Origin: Antilocapra americana
Taxonomy: Eukaryota > Chordata > Mammalia > Artiodactyla > Antilocapridae
Length of the DNA: 64,000 bases
NCBI GenBank assembly: GCA_007570785.1
Contig: ML664157.1
Span: forward strand, 6,469,993-6,533,992
Direction: 5' to 3'
This document shows, in pieces, positions 33,465 to 44,600 of this stretch (position 1 is the first letter of the stretch; each line of letters begins with the position of its first letter). The notes beneath the pieces are model-generated. The model made no database searches. It was not told where the DNA came from and saw only the letters and a program-made list of their open reading frames with translations. Both the position numbers and the translations under genes were made by a program.

Positions 33465-34775
33465 GCCAGGCTTCAGTAATACGTGAACTGTGAACTTCCA
33501 GATGTTCAAGCTGATTTTAGAAAAGGCAGAGGAGCCAGAGATCAAATTGCCACCATCTGCCAGGTCATTGAAAAAGCAAGAGAGTTAGAGAAAAATATCT
33601 ATTTCTGCTTTATTGACGATGCCAAAGCCTTTGACTGTGTGGATCACAATAAATTGTGAAAAATTCTGAAAGAGATGGGAATACCAGACCACCGGACCTG
33701 CCTCTTGAGAAACCTGTATGCAGGTCAGGAAACCACCATTAGAACTGGACATGGACAACAGACTGGTTCCAAATAGGAAAAGGAGTATGTCAAGGCTGCA
33801 TATTGTCATTCTGCTTATTTAACTTCTCTGCAGAGTACATCATGAGAAACGCTAGGCTGGAGAAAGCATAAGCTGGAATCAAGAATCAAGATTGCCGGGA
33901 GAAATATCAATAACCTCAGATATGCAGATGACACCACCTTTATGGCAGAATGTGAAGAGAAATTAAAAAGCCTCTTGATGAAAATGAAAGAGAAGAGTGA
34001 AAAAATTGGCTTAAAGCTCAACATTCAAAAAACTAAGATTATGGCATCTGGTCCCGTCAATTCATGGGAAATAGATGTGGAAAGTGTCAGACTTTTTTTG
34101 GGAGGGGGGCTCCAAATCACTGCAGATGGTGACTGCAGCCATGAAATTAAAAGACACTTTTTCTTTGAAAAGCAGAGGCATTACTTTACCAACAAAGGTC
34201 CGTCTAGTCAAGGCTATGATTTTTCCAGTAGTCATGTATGGATGCGAGAGTTGGACTGTGAAGAAAGCTGACGGCCAAAGAATTGATGCTTTTGAACTGT
34301 GGTGTTGGAGAAGACTCTTGAGAGTCTCTTGGACTGCAAGGAGATCCAATCAGTCCATCCTAAATGAGATCAGTCCTGGGTGTTCATTGGAAGGACTGAT
34401 GTTGAAGCTGAAACTCCAATACTTTGGCCACCTCATGCAAAGAGTTGATTCATTGGAAAAGACCCTGATGCTGGGAAAGATAGAGGACAGGAGGAGAAGG
34501 GGATGACAGAGGATGAGATGGCTGGAGGACATCACCATTCCATGGCCATGGGTTTGGGTAGACTCTGGGAGTTGGTGATGGACAGGGATGCCTGGCGTGC
34601 TGCAATTCATGGGGTTGCACAGAGTCGGACACGACTGAGTGACTGAACTGAACTGATATACCCGTGTATGAAGTCCATCCCTGCATTTTGTAGATTCATG
34701 AGAAGATAAAATATATTTTATCTTCACCTATTTGAAATGAGGTACCTGTCATATGTGCTCCAGTAGATCTTGGCT

Positions 34776-35251
34776 TGTTGTCGTTGTTCAGTCGTAAGTC
34801 ATGTCTGACTATTTTCCACCCCATGGACTGCAGCACACGAGCCTTCCTTGTCCTTCACTATCTCCTAGAGTTTGCTCAAACTCCTGGTTTTTGGGTCAGT
34901 GATACCATCCAACCATCTCATCCTCTACTGCCTCCTTTCCTCTTGCCCTCAATCTTTCCCAGCATCAGAGCCTTTCCAGTGAGTCAGATCTTCACCTCAG
35001 GTGGTCAAAGTATTGGAATTTCAGCTTTAGCATCAGTCCTTCCAATGAATATTCAGGACTGACTTCCTTTAGGATTGATTGATTTGAGCACTACCTTTCA
35101 AAAGCATCAGTTCTCCAGTCCTCATCCTTCTTTATGGTCCCGTTCTCACATCCATACATGACTACCAGAAAAACCATACCTCTGATTATACAGACCTTTG
35201 TTGGCAAAAGATGTCTCTGCTTTTAAGACACTGTCTACGTTTGTCATAGCT
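34776..35251 (-). mobile_element. BovB 3' end fragment, opposite strand
   Basis: On the plus strand it starts at 'ttgttgtcgttgttcagtcg' and reads the reverse of the BovB tail and C-terminal coding part as far as 'gacactgtctacgtttgtcatagct'. It lies 120 bp from the end of the plus-strand BovB, giving two opposed tails. No intact frame. Confidence 0.93.
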
Positions 35252-35310
35252 TTAAACTTGGCTTACTCTCCAAACTGTGTTCCTAACAACCTCAATTTAA
35301 AATTGCATAA

Positions 35311-35538
35311 CTGATGCAAAGTGCTGACTCATTGGAAAAGACCCTGATGCTAGGAAAGATTGAGGGCAGGAGGAGAAGGGGACAACAGAGGATAAAGTGG
35401 CTGGATGACATCATCGACTCAATGGCCATGAGTTTGGGTGGACTCCGGGAGTTGGTAATGGCCAGGGAGGCCTGGCATGCAGCAGTTCATGGGGTCGCAA
35501 GGAGGCTGACATGACTGAGCGACTGAACTGAACTGATG
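35311..35538 (+). mobile_element. BovB 3' end fragment
   Basis: Runs from 'ctgatgcaaagtgctgactcattgg' to 'gagcgactgaactgaactga'. It retains a 66-codon frame (35314-35514: [22 protein letters not shown] and onward), the arginine-rich C-terminus. It lies 60 bp from the minus-strand copy. Confidence 0.93.
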
Positions 35539-35680
35539 TAGAAATAATGAAATATTTGAGATAAGCTCCAAGCAGCAATTACTACTGATATATGCATTAA
35601 CTATTAAATGTAATAGTTAATGTTTATATATAATATATGAATAACACTAAAAATTATATAGATTAATATAAATATAGAGA

Positions 35681-35905
35681 TATGATTCTATGTTACTTTC
35701 TCCTGAAATTAGCAGATGTATTAATATATTAATCATGAAAACATCTAAAATTTGTTTTATTTATATGTATGTCAGTAGACAAAGGAGCCTGGTGGGCTAC
35801 AGTCCATGTGGCTGCAAAGAGATGGACATGACTAAGCACACACACTATGTGTATATGTATGATTCTCTATTACTTTTCCTGATATTAGCAGATCTATTAA
35901 TACAC
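35681..35905. repeat. Local duplication flanking a Bov-A scrap (offset 177 bp)
   Basis: 'tatgattctatgttactttc...cctgaaattagcagatgtattaata' at 35681-35725 recurs as 'tatgattctctattacttttcctgatattagcagatctattaata' at 35858-35902, with a few substitutions and a small indel. A Bov-A-like piece (35782-35848, plus: 'aggagcctggtgggctacagtccatg') and a short (CA)n sit between the copies. Confidence 0.8.
35782..35848 (+). mobile_element. Bov-A SINE scrap with (CA)n end
   Basis: Only the central Bov-A block remains ('ggagcctggtgggctacagtcc', 'gcaaagagatggacatgactaagc'), ending in 'acacacac'. Both ends are truncated. Confidence 0.85.
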
Positions 35906-36054
35906 TTCATAGCTTGTATCCTCAGATTCCAAACTCACATTGTTTGTGGTTACTGCCTGACTTCTTGACCATCCTTAACTATTGAAATACACCTTAATTA
36001 TGAAAATTCACACTTTGCCTACTTCACATACATGAAATACAACTTTTTAGAGTT

Positions 36055-36415
36055 TTTTTTGATTCTTCAGTGCCTTCATGCATTTTTACTCACTCAACAA
36101 ACATTTATTGAATGATTTTTTTTAATATTTATTGAGTATAAATCATGTGCCAGACACAATTTGAGGCACTAGAAACATTTTAATGAATAAAATACATAAA
36201 GTCCATTTTCTCACAAAACAAGTTTTATTGGAGATGAGAAACAATAAGCAAATAAGTGATTAACTGATATGATTCATACAATTTGATAGGTGTTAAGAAA
36301 AACAAGGGAATAAAGTGACAGAAAGAGAGGTGGTATTTTGGGTGGCCAAAGAAGACCTCTCTGAAGTAGTGACAGTTAGCAACATAAACCTGAGTGAATT
36401 ATGAGAAAAAGCAAA
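36055..36415 (+). repeat. Ancient interspersed repeat, family not named
   Basis: The block order 'ctcactcaacaaacatttattgaatg', 'catgtgccagacacaatttgaggcactag', 'gtggccaaagaagacctctctgaagtagtgacag' is a familiar pan-mammalian arrangement that I cannot name. Related pieces: 45340-45640, 59790-59995 and 60685-60785. Confidence 0.55.
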
Positions 36416-37002
36416 CAATAAAAATATCTGTTTAAAAGTATTTCCAGAAAAGGGAACAGCAAGCTATCATTTAAATTAAAATAGACAAACATGTACATAG
36501 AAAGATACTGCATATAGATATACAGATTTTCCATCATTTTTATCTTTTTTAAAAGCTTTATTATTTTAAACATATACAATGTGGAGAATGACATGATTAG
36601 ATAGCACTCTAAGATACTACCACTAAGTTTAACAACATTATATAGGAAGTTTCATGGCACTATGGAAATGAAAGATCTGTTTTAACAGCATTCCAAGCAG
36701 GAAGTGAGTCTTTCTGTTAACAGAATTCGCATTAATAATAATCATCACAGGAGCCATATTCATTAAGAATTCTGATGCCTCAGGGGGGGAACAGGTATCA
36801 AAGAGATTGCAAGAAAAATTATGCAGATTAAAGTGAATTTCCTCCCTTTCTTCCTTTCCCTTCTTGAACAATTTTGTAGAAAATCCATTAGGTAACCCCA
36901 GGTCAGGAAAACATAAGGCTCAGAGTGCCAGAGCCCAAAAATACTTATAAGAGCATTTATGGGGAATGGAGAGGGGGATTCAAGCCTGACAGAGGTAAGG
37001 CA

Positions 37003-37508
37003 GTGTATTGGTCTGCTCCAGGCCATGTACCAAAATACCCTATACTGAGTGGTTTAACAAAGGACGTTTATTGCTCACAGTTCTCAAGACCAAGTAGTCT
37101 AAGATCAAGGTGTCAGACCACTTGGTTCTGATGAAGACACTCTTTCTGGCTTGCAGATGACCACCTTCCCACTATGTCTTCACATGGCAGAAAAGAAGCG
37201 ATCTCTCATTTTCCCTCTTCTGAAAAAGTCACTAATATGATCTTGAGGGCCCCACCTTCATGACCTCATCTAGCCATAGTCAGTCACTTCAGTCACTCAG
37301 TCATGTTCGACTCTTTGCAACCCCATGGACTGCAGTACACCAGGCTTCCCTGTGCATCACCAATTTCCAGAGCTTGTCCACCCAAACTCACATATGTCCA
37401 CCTAGTTGGTGTAACTACCTCCCAAAGATCCCATCCTCAAATACCATCACATTGAGGGGTCAGAGCTTCTACATGTGAATTTAAAGAGGACACAATTCAG
37501 TTCATAGC
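37003..37508 (-). repeat. Ancient mammalian repeat (family of 841-1282), interrupted by a BovB scrap
   Basis: Starts 'gtgtattggtctgctccaggcc', has 'tcacagttctcaagaccaagtagtctaagatcaaggtgtcag' and 'cacatggcagaaaagaag', and ends 'gacacaattcagttcatagca'. The part 37274-37414 is a BovB-type insertion. The remainder has lost several short segments. Confidence 0.65.
37274..37414 (-). mobile_element. BovB 3' end scrap inside an ancient repeat
   Basis: 'cagtcacttcagtcactcagtcatgttcg', 'accaggcttccctgtgcatcaccaatttcc' and 'aaactcacatatgtccacctagttgg' match the last ~140 bp of BovB in reverse. Short and without a clear TSD. Confidence 0.8.
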
Positions 37509-38859
37509 AAGGGGATACCCACAAAGGGATGAGCTTCAGGTGAGAGGGTGGCCCACCTTAGGGTAACAAAGCCCCAAAATGGTAAGTAGCATTTCCTCAA
37601 ATGGGTCAGGGGCCTTTATGGGCTGTTAGCATACAAGCAGAGTCCAGGTGTGTGCTTCCCATGAGGAGGAAGAACAGTTGACTGCTGGTTGTCCAAGCTC
37701 AAGAAGGATGGGGAAGGTATATACCATTAGGAGACAGTCCTAACAGATATGTCTGAAGACAGTTTGAGGAGAGCATCTGTCCAAGGATGGTGGTGGCAGC
37801 CTGATAGGAAGTGTTGAAATCTGAGTGAAATGAGCAGAACATCTGCCTTAGAAAAGGGCCAGTGACAGCGATGACCTAGCACAGCATATCAGATCCCATT
37901 ATGAGTGACCTGGAATAGGAAATGGCAATCCAATCCAGTATTCTTGGAAAGTTGCCTGGAGAATTCAATAGATTGTGCAGAGAATTCCATAGACAGAGGA
38001 GCCTGGTGGGCTACAGTCCATAGGGTCACAAAGCCAGAAATGACTGAGCAGTTGAGCACACATGCACGTGAGTGATGATAGAATGCAGATTGGGTATAGC
38101 AGCATATCACTGAGAGATTGGATACATAAGAAAAACCAACAAAATAAAGTATATTAAAACGATGAGAGCCTAGTTTCTCAATGTTACACACAAAAAAATT
38201 ACAAATAGTTAAAGAAAGAAAACTAGAATGAAATTTGAGATGTTACATTTGGAGTGGAGATATTGATGCAAACTATTAATATTCCAGATAGCAGATACGC
38301 TATTTGTGGATGTGAATGTAAATAAATACATAAATATATATTCCTACTTACCTACTATAAATATGTATTTTTTACCTACTCTGGATATACCCCTTATCTC
38401 TCTCCACTGGGAAGCTTGACTTCAGCCATCTCCAATAGTACTGAGCATACCTTACGCTTAGATTTTGGTTTCTAAATACCACTGTCCACTTAAGGGAAAT
38501 ACAACTTCTTGGACAAGCAGTTCAATCTGTGACTGGGCAGGGAAATTAGGAGATGAGCCTGGGAAATCTTGTTGCATCAGGAAAAAATGAAAGTCTCAGA
38601 GTAGAGAAATATCAGAAGGACAAAGATGGTACCTTCAAAGGGGAACTGATAAAAAAATGTGGGACAATTTTAGCATTAAAATAAATATGAGAATATTGAA
38701 CTTCAACCTATTAAATAAACAAAAATCTATAAATCCATATAAATATGAATAAATGAATAAATTAACATTTTGGTGAGAAGTGGAATCTTTACCTAGTCCC
38801 AAAGTACCTCCCCCAGCAAAATAATTATAAAGGAGGAGAAAAGTAACTTCATGTTAAGA
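37509..38859. other. No gene recognised apart from a Bov-A scrap
   Basis: 37509-37911 is moderately GC-rich with no identifiable frame. 38061-38859 is AT-rich with 'aaataaat'-type runs (38320-38340, 38700-38765). Nothing coding could be supported. Confidence 0.4.
37912..38060 (+). mobile_element. Bov-A type SINE, diverged
   Basis: 'ggaaatggcaatccaatccagtattcttgg' to 'gactgagcagttgagcacacatgc'. A short internal repetition ('ctggagaattcaatag' / 'gcagagaattccatag') interrupts the unit near 37955-37995. Confidence 0.85.
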
Positions 38860-39460
38860 AGCCTGGCAGATACCATCAGTTTAAAACAAGTGATGAAAAG
38901 TAACACCACCAGTAATGGAACAAATCAAACCCATGTATCACCTGATAGCGTGAAAGGAGAAGAATCAGGGTCATTTAGGTGATGTGCTGCCCAAGTTGCA
39001 TAACTTCAATTTAATCATAAGTAAACATAACAACCCAAACTGAAGGACATTCTACCAAATAGCAAGCCTATAGTATTCAAAAATGTCACTGTTGTGAAAA
39101 TCAAGGAAAGACCAAAGAACTATTGGAGACTGAAGATGTTTAAAGGATCATGACACCTAAATATCATGCATGATTCTGGAATGAATTGTTTTCTTATAAA
39201 GGACTTTATAGAGACAATTTAGAGAACTTGAATGGAAATTGAGGTGGTACAAATGTGTGAATATCAGTTTCCTGAATGGCTGTGTTGTAGATATGTAGGC
39301 GAATGTCTTTATTCTATACTAATGTATTCAGGAGTGATGGGACATCATGCTGGATTCTCAGTCTCTAAGCTCTCAAGAAAATGTTATTTAGATTATTCCT
39401 GCAAATTTTACAAGCTTCAGGTTGTTTCAAAATAAAAACATCTTTTAAAAAATCCAGTGA
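38860..39460 (+). mobile_element. Ancient L1-type 3' UTR
   Basis: Blocks 'aaactgaaggacattctaccaaatag', 'tattcaaaaatgtcactgttgtgaaaatcaagg', 'atatcagtttcctgaatggctgtgttgtag' and the end 'gttgtttcaaaataaaaacatc' follow the 3' end of old L1 elements. A related end lies at 54490-54945. A 67-codon frame at 39232-39435 is chance. Confidence 0.55.
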
Positions 39461-39857
39461 AAACTATAAAGTCATATCCAGTGATAACAAAATAAGAGTA
39501 AGAATTATAATTAGTAATTAGAGCTGGGCAGCATCAAGATATTATCTCAAACTACAGAGGTATAATACAAAGATCATCAAGGATCCAAAGTAGAAGAGCC
39601 CACAGTTTTAGGCTCACACTATTATCTAGACTGGTTTAGGTTGTCCCCAGCAAGCCCTTAATCCCCAGTGTGGAGAAACTAAACTAATAACAGAGCCTAC
39701 CATGCAGATTTTGGACTTTATTATAAATGTATATTGTTCCCTAAAATATATGGTACAGTGATTCTAAACTACATTTATGTCTTTAAAATTCCTTAGCCCT
39801 CCATGAAACCACTCAGTATACATATTATCAGATTACATGAAAATATATATTTCAAAT
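39461..39857. other. No gene recognised
   Basis: AT-rich spacer ahead of a BovB tail; nothing supportable. Confidence 0.4.
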
Positions 39858-40232
39858 CATGCTTTTGAATTGTGCTGCTGGGGAAGACTCTTGAGAGTCC
39901 TTTGGACTTCAAGGAAATCAAACCAGCCAATCCAAAAGGAAATCCACCCTGAATATTCATTGGAAGGACTGATGCTGAAACTGAAGCTCCAATACTTTGG
40001 CAACCTGATGCAAAGAGCCAACTCATTGGGCAAGATCTTGATGCTGGAAAGACTGAGGGCAGGAGGAGAAGAGGGCAACAGAGGATAAGACAGATGGTTG
40101 AATAGCATCATTGACACAATGGACATGAGTTTGAGCAAACTTCAGGAAATAGTGAAGGACAGGGAGGGCTGGTGTGCTTCAGTCCATGCAGTCTCAATGA
40201 GTCAGACACAACTTACCAATTGAACAACAACA
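39858..40232 (+). mobile_element. BovB 3' end fragment, probable imperfect TSD
   Basis: Encodes the C-terminal block in a frame open from 39837 to 40088 (FELCCWGRLLRVLWTSRKSNQ, then LQYFGNLMQRANSLGK), then the tail to 'gaacaacaacaa'. Flanks 'aaatatatatttcaaat' (39841) and 'aaatacatttcaatat' (about 40231) resemble each other and may be a mutated TSD. Older than most copies here. Confidence 0.93.
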
Positions 40233-40478
40233 AATACATTTCAATATAAATTCCTAAACCAGAAGTTCATACATAAACTCCAGAATTCTATATTTTAACA
40301 CATAATAGTTCTAAGCTTGCTATCTATGATATTATATTGAAAATACTTCACTACATTGAATGTGCTATACATATTTACACAAGAATAGTCCCAAAATAGT
40401 TCTGCAAAACTTAATTACAAATGAAGATCAATTTTAAACATTCTCTGGATTTAGGGCAAGAGTAATGCTTCGATGTAT

Positions 40479-42216
40479 CAGTTCAGTTCAGTCGCTCAGT
40501 TGTGTCCGACTCTTTGTGACCCCATGAACAGGCCTCCCTGTCCATCACCAACTCCCAGAGTCCACCCAAACCCATGTCCATCGAGTCGGTAATGCCATCG
40601 AACCATCTCATTCTCTGTCGCCCCCTTCTCCTCCTGCCCTCAATCTTTCCCAGCATCAGGGTCTTTTCCAATGAGTAAGCTTTTCACATCAGGTGGCCAA
40701 AGTATTAGAGTTTCAGCTTCAACATCAGTCCTTCCAATGAACATCCAGGACTGATCTCCCCTAGGATGGACTGGTTGGATCTCCTTGCGGTCCAAGGGAT
40801 TCTCAAGAGTCTTCTCCAACACCACAGTTCAAAAGCATCAATTCTTCGGCACTCAGCCTTTTTCACCATCCAACTCTCACATCCATACATGACTCTGGAA
40901 AAATCATAGCCTTGACTAGATGGATCTTTGTCGGCAAAGTAATGTCTCTGTTTTTTAATATGCTGTCTAGGTTGGTCATAACTTTCCTTCCAAGGAGTAA
41001 GCGTCTTTTAATTTCATGGCTGCAATCACCATCTGCAGTGATTTTGGAGCCCAAAAAAATAAAGTCTGACACTGTTTCCACTATTTCCCCATCTAGTCCC
41101 TATGAAATGATGGGACCAGATGACATGATCTTAGTTTTCTGAGTGTTGAGCTTTAAGCCAACTTTTTCACTCTCTTGTCTCACATTCATCAGAGGCTTTT
41201 TAGTTCCTCTTCACTTTCTGCCATAAGGGTGGTGTCATCTGCATATCTGAGGTAACTGATATTTCTCCCAGCAATCTTGATTCCAGCTCGTGTTTCCTCC
41301 AGCCCAGCATTTCTCATGATGTACTCTGCATGTAAGTTAAATAGGTAGGGTGATAATATACAGCCTTGACGTACTCCTTTTCCTATTTGGAACCAGTCTA
41401 TTGTTCCATGTCCAGTTCTAACTGTTGCTTCCTGACCTGCATACAGGTTTCTCAAGAAGCAGGTGAGGTGGTCTGGTATTCCTATCTCTTGAAGAATTTT
41501 ATGCAATTTATTGTGGTCCACACAGTCAAAGGCTTTGGCATAATCAATAAAGCAGAAATAGAAAAGGCTTTGGCATAGTCAATAAAGCAGAAACATGTTT
41601 TCCTGGAACCCTCTTGCTTTTTTGATGATCCAGTGGATGTTGGAAATTTGATCTCTGGTTCTTCTGCCTTTTCTAAAATCAGCTTGAACATCTGGAAGTT
41701 CAAGGTTCATGTGTTGCTGAAACCTGGCTTGGAGAATTTTAAGCATTACTTTACTAGCGTTTGAGATGAGTGCAATTGTGTGGTAGTTTGAGTATTCTTT
41801 GGCATTGCTTTTCTTTGGAATTGGAATGAAAACTGACCTTTTCCAGTCCTGTGAACCCTGCTGAGTTTTCCAAATTTGCTGGCATATTGAGTGCACCACT
41901 TTCACAGCATCATCTTTCAGGATTCAATTGAAATCCCATCACCTCCACTAGCTTTGTTTGTAGTGATGCTTCCTAAGGCCCACTTGACTTCACATTCCAG
42001 GATGTCTGGCTCTAGGTGAGTGATCACACCATCATGATTATCTGGGTCATGAAGATCTTTTTTGTACAGTTTTGTGTATTCTTGCCACCTCTTGTTAATA
42101 TCTTCTGCTTCTGTTAGGTCCCTACCATTTCTGTCCTTTATTGAGCCCATCTTTGCATAAAGTGTTTCCTTGGTATATCTAATTTTCTTGAAGAGTTCTC
42201 TAGGCTTTTCCATTCA
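40479..42216 (-). mobile_element. BovB LINE, 5'-truncated, 1.74 kb, opposite strand
   Basis: Minus-strand remnants in coding order: 42213-41917 (MEKPRELFKKIRYTKETLYAKMG, DLTEAEDINKRWQ, NKASGGDGIS), 41905-41579 (MKVVHSICQQIWKTQQGSQDWKRSVFIPIPKK), 41521-41189 (LHKILQEIGIPDHLTCFLRNLYAGQEA, QGCILSP, catalytic YADD in LRYADDTTL) and the C-terminal parts 41081-40863, 40890-40705 and 40671-40483. Breaks separate these. A 35-bp internal duplication sits at 41528-41593. A 6-bp match (atgtat) flanks the element, too short to be sure of a TSD. Confidence 0.96.
41528..41593. repeat. 35-bp-offset tandem duplication inside BovB
   Basis: A 31-bp unit at 41528-41558 (aaaggctttggcataatcaa and onward to gcagaaa) recurs at 41563-41593 with one substitution. 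It repeats the codons of the palm-domain FIDYAKAF block; the 35-bp step is not a multiple of three and shifts the frame there. Confidence 0.95.
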
Positions 42217-42277
42217 ATGTATACTTAAGGATAAGAGAAAAGTAATTAATAAATCACTCCACACTGAAGAGTTGCAT

Positions 42278-42552
42278 GCCACTGCTGCTGCTGCTAAGTC
42301 GCTTCAGTCGTGTCCAACTCTGTGTGACCCCATAGATTGCAGTCATCAGGCTCCACCGTCCCTGGGATTCTTCAGGCAAGAACACTGGAGTGGGTTTCCA
42401 TTTCCTTCTCCAATGCATGAAAGTGAAAAGTGAAAGTGAAGTCGCTCACTTGGTGTCTGCCTCTTCGTGACCCCATGAACTGCAACCCCCCAGGTCCTCC
42501 GTCCATGGGATTTTCCAGGCAAGAGTACTGGAGTGGGGTGCCATTGCTTTCT
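42278..42552 (-). mobile_element. Bov-A2 SINE with TSD
   Basis: Two Bov-A units read in reverse, joined by 'ttctccaatgcatgaaagtg'. It begins with the (GCT)n tail on the plus strand. TSD ctgaagagttg at 42264-42274 and 42553-42563, extending to 14 bp with one mismatch. It sits just upstream of the 5' end of the minus-strand BovB. Confidence 0.95.
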
Positions 42553-42563
42553 CTGAAGAGTTG

Positions 42564-44376
42564 TATATCTGTTTGCATTTGAAAATTGCTTTTCTTCTAA
42601 AGTAAATCTTAATATTTCTTTGGAAAGTGGCAAAATTTATACAAAATCAGAAGATTAAGTCTCTTTGACTCAACTTTGCTTTTGTGGAAAATTGGAGTTA
42701 TCAATTTATTTGGAGGAAAGACTAATTAAGGAATTAATTCTTGATGTTCTAGTCCTTTGAAGATAAAGCATTACTCAAATAAATTATTAAACTTTATTCA
42801 TCACTCTTAAAAGCCAAACTTATCATAAATGTAAACTCCCAATAATCAATCATTTATTTACAAGTAGAAATATATTCACTCTATGAACATAGATTGAAAT
42901 AAAATGTAAGAGTCCAGTAACACCTCAAAAGATAGCAGCAGTTAGAATCAATAATCATGACAAACATATACAGGGACAAACTCTAGTCCCTAGCAAATTG
43001 TTTCAGCTAGAAATACTATGAACACTGCAGAATATACCAAACTGTATCAGCTTAGCAGCATCCTCATTTTATACTTATATAATATTATATACTATTCCAT
43101 AAATATAGATACTTAATCTAAACAGTTTATTCAAGCTCCTAAAGCTTATACCAATTAATAGAATATTCATTTTAAATTAAATTTGTGCTATAGTTTAATT
43201 TTTTACATTTATTTGGAGACACTGGGGGAAATTATATCTACATACTGGAACATCCAAAAATAATCTTTAAATATTGCTCCTAGGTAGTATTTTTCTTGGT
43301 CTACCATGACAATGGATAAAATTCCACATTGAATCATGAACCATGGTTGCTTCTTGGACTAGTGCTAAATACATTTGTCAAAGAAGCAGGCCAACACTAT
43401 TTAAAGTAGCCATGTGATACCTCTTATTTTATTTTAGATGTTCAGAGGACTGTGTAAACTAAAGGACAATTTGTTTTATTTAAGACCAAACTGAATTCTT
43501 GGCTCCTTTCAGTGGAATTACATATGATATTTGAATAAATCAGCTGACTCACAAGCCAGTCATACAAATGTTTATTGAATGTCTTTCATAATCTCAACTC
43601 ACTGATAGATGTTGGGCAGGAGAGAAGAGAATTTTAAGCACACCATCATTTTCCAAAAAAGATTCAAATGCTTTACACAGATAAATAAAAAGAAGCACAT
43701 TAAGATGAAATAAAAAATAAGAAATATTAACAAGGTTAGAAATATAAGATGTCATATAATCAAGTGGCAAAATGTAAACTTCCTCCTCAACTTCATCCCA
43801 TGGACTTATTCTCTAATTTACTCACTCCAGTCACACCAACCTCATTTCAGACTTGTCAACTTACCGACTCTTGGAACTTGCTCTTCTCTCTACCATGTTC
43901 CTCCCTCATGGAATGTTGATTATCTCAACTACAATAGTGCTCTACATTTATTCTATTTATTATCTTCCATTACTGTCTTCAAAGCACCTATAACTTTAGA
44001 AAATTAACACTTGATAGCTTGTGTGTTTACTGTCTGGGGAACTCATTAAAATGTTAACTCCATAGTGACAGAAACTCCCCTTTCTATTACTGTATGCTTA
44101 GCAGGATGTCTAATACATCAAAGATGCTTGGTAAATTTTGTTGAATGACACACTAAATATAGAACTCTGCTATCCTGTCATTCTTCTATTCAACAGCCCT
44201 TAATATAAACAGCAATAAGTTCAAATGTCTTCAATATTGCCACCATCAATGCCTCTATATGACTCCATTCCACCCTCTGTGTTTACCATTTTACCTTTCT
44301 TTGCCATCATTTTTTATATTTGATCAATACCACCTTTCCCCAGGTAGTGTTGGTCAACACTTTAATCAATACTCCT
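42564..44376. other. No gene recognised; possible L2 remnant
   Basis: 1.8 kb of AT-rich DNA. 44035-44155 ('gacagaaactcccctttctattactgtatgcttagcagg', 'gatgcttggtaaattttgttgaatgac') has the look of an L2 3' end. 43560-43640 has a short 'aaatgtttattgaatg' motif common to several old repeats. Confidence 0.45.
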
Positions 44377-44600
44377 TGCCAGGTGGTGCTAGTGGTAAAG
44401 AACCCTCTTGCCAATGCAGGAGACATAAGAGATGAGAGTTTGATCCCTAGGTTGGGATTGATCCCTGGAGAATGGAATGGCTACCCACTCCAGTATTCTT
44501 GCCTGGAGAATCCCATGGGCAGAGGAGCCTGGGAGGCTATAGTCCATAGGGTCAAAGCGTTGGGCACAACTGAAGTGACTTAGCACGCACGCACACACTT
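44377..44600 (+). mobile_element. Bov-tA SINE
   Basis: tRNA-derived head 'ccaggtggtgctagtggtaaagaaccc' (the 'gtggtgctagtggtaaag' subtype also seen at 52751), duplicated 'tgatccct' near the B-box, Bov-A body, and a (CGCA/CA)n-like tail. Confidence 0.93.

Larger units (their letters stand above)
32030..34655 (+). mobile_element. BovB LINE, longest copy (about 2.6 kb): endonuclease, reverse transcriptase and 3' end remnants
   Basis: Domains in order on the plus strand: an APE-type endonuclease part at 32064-32294 (AIMVNKRV-like, SVHFQGKPFNIKVIQAYAAN, EQFYEDLEDF) which loses frame before its catalytic GDWN-like site; linker 32662-32982 (VEVRNRFKGLDLTDRV, KKCKKAKWLSEEALQIAEKRR); reverse-transcriptase fingers/palm 33030-33464 (MGSIKDRNGMDLTEAEDIKKRWQ, NKASGGDGIS, KRSVFIPIPKK); a palm block at about 33600-33660 (FIDDAKAFDCVDHNKL, then TGA); YADD at 33921-33932; C-terminal tail 34075-34506. 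A full BovB is roughly 3.2 kb, so only the extreme 5' part is missing. At least five breaks; non-functional. The left limit is approximate. Confidence 0.95.

Noticed and set aside
34075..34506. 143-codon frame with a basic, arginine-rich C-terminus, considered as a host gene
   Set aside because: It is the BovB C-terminal region; the same blocks recur in at least eight other places in the window.
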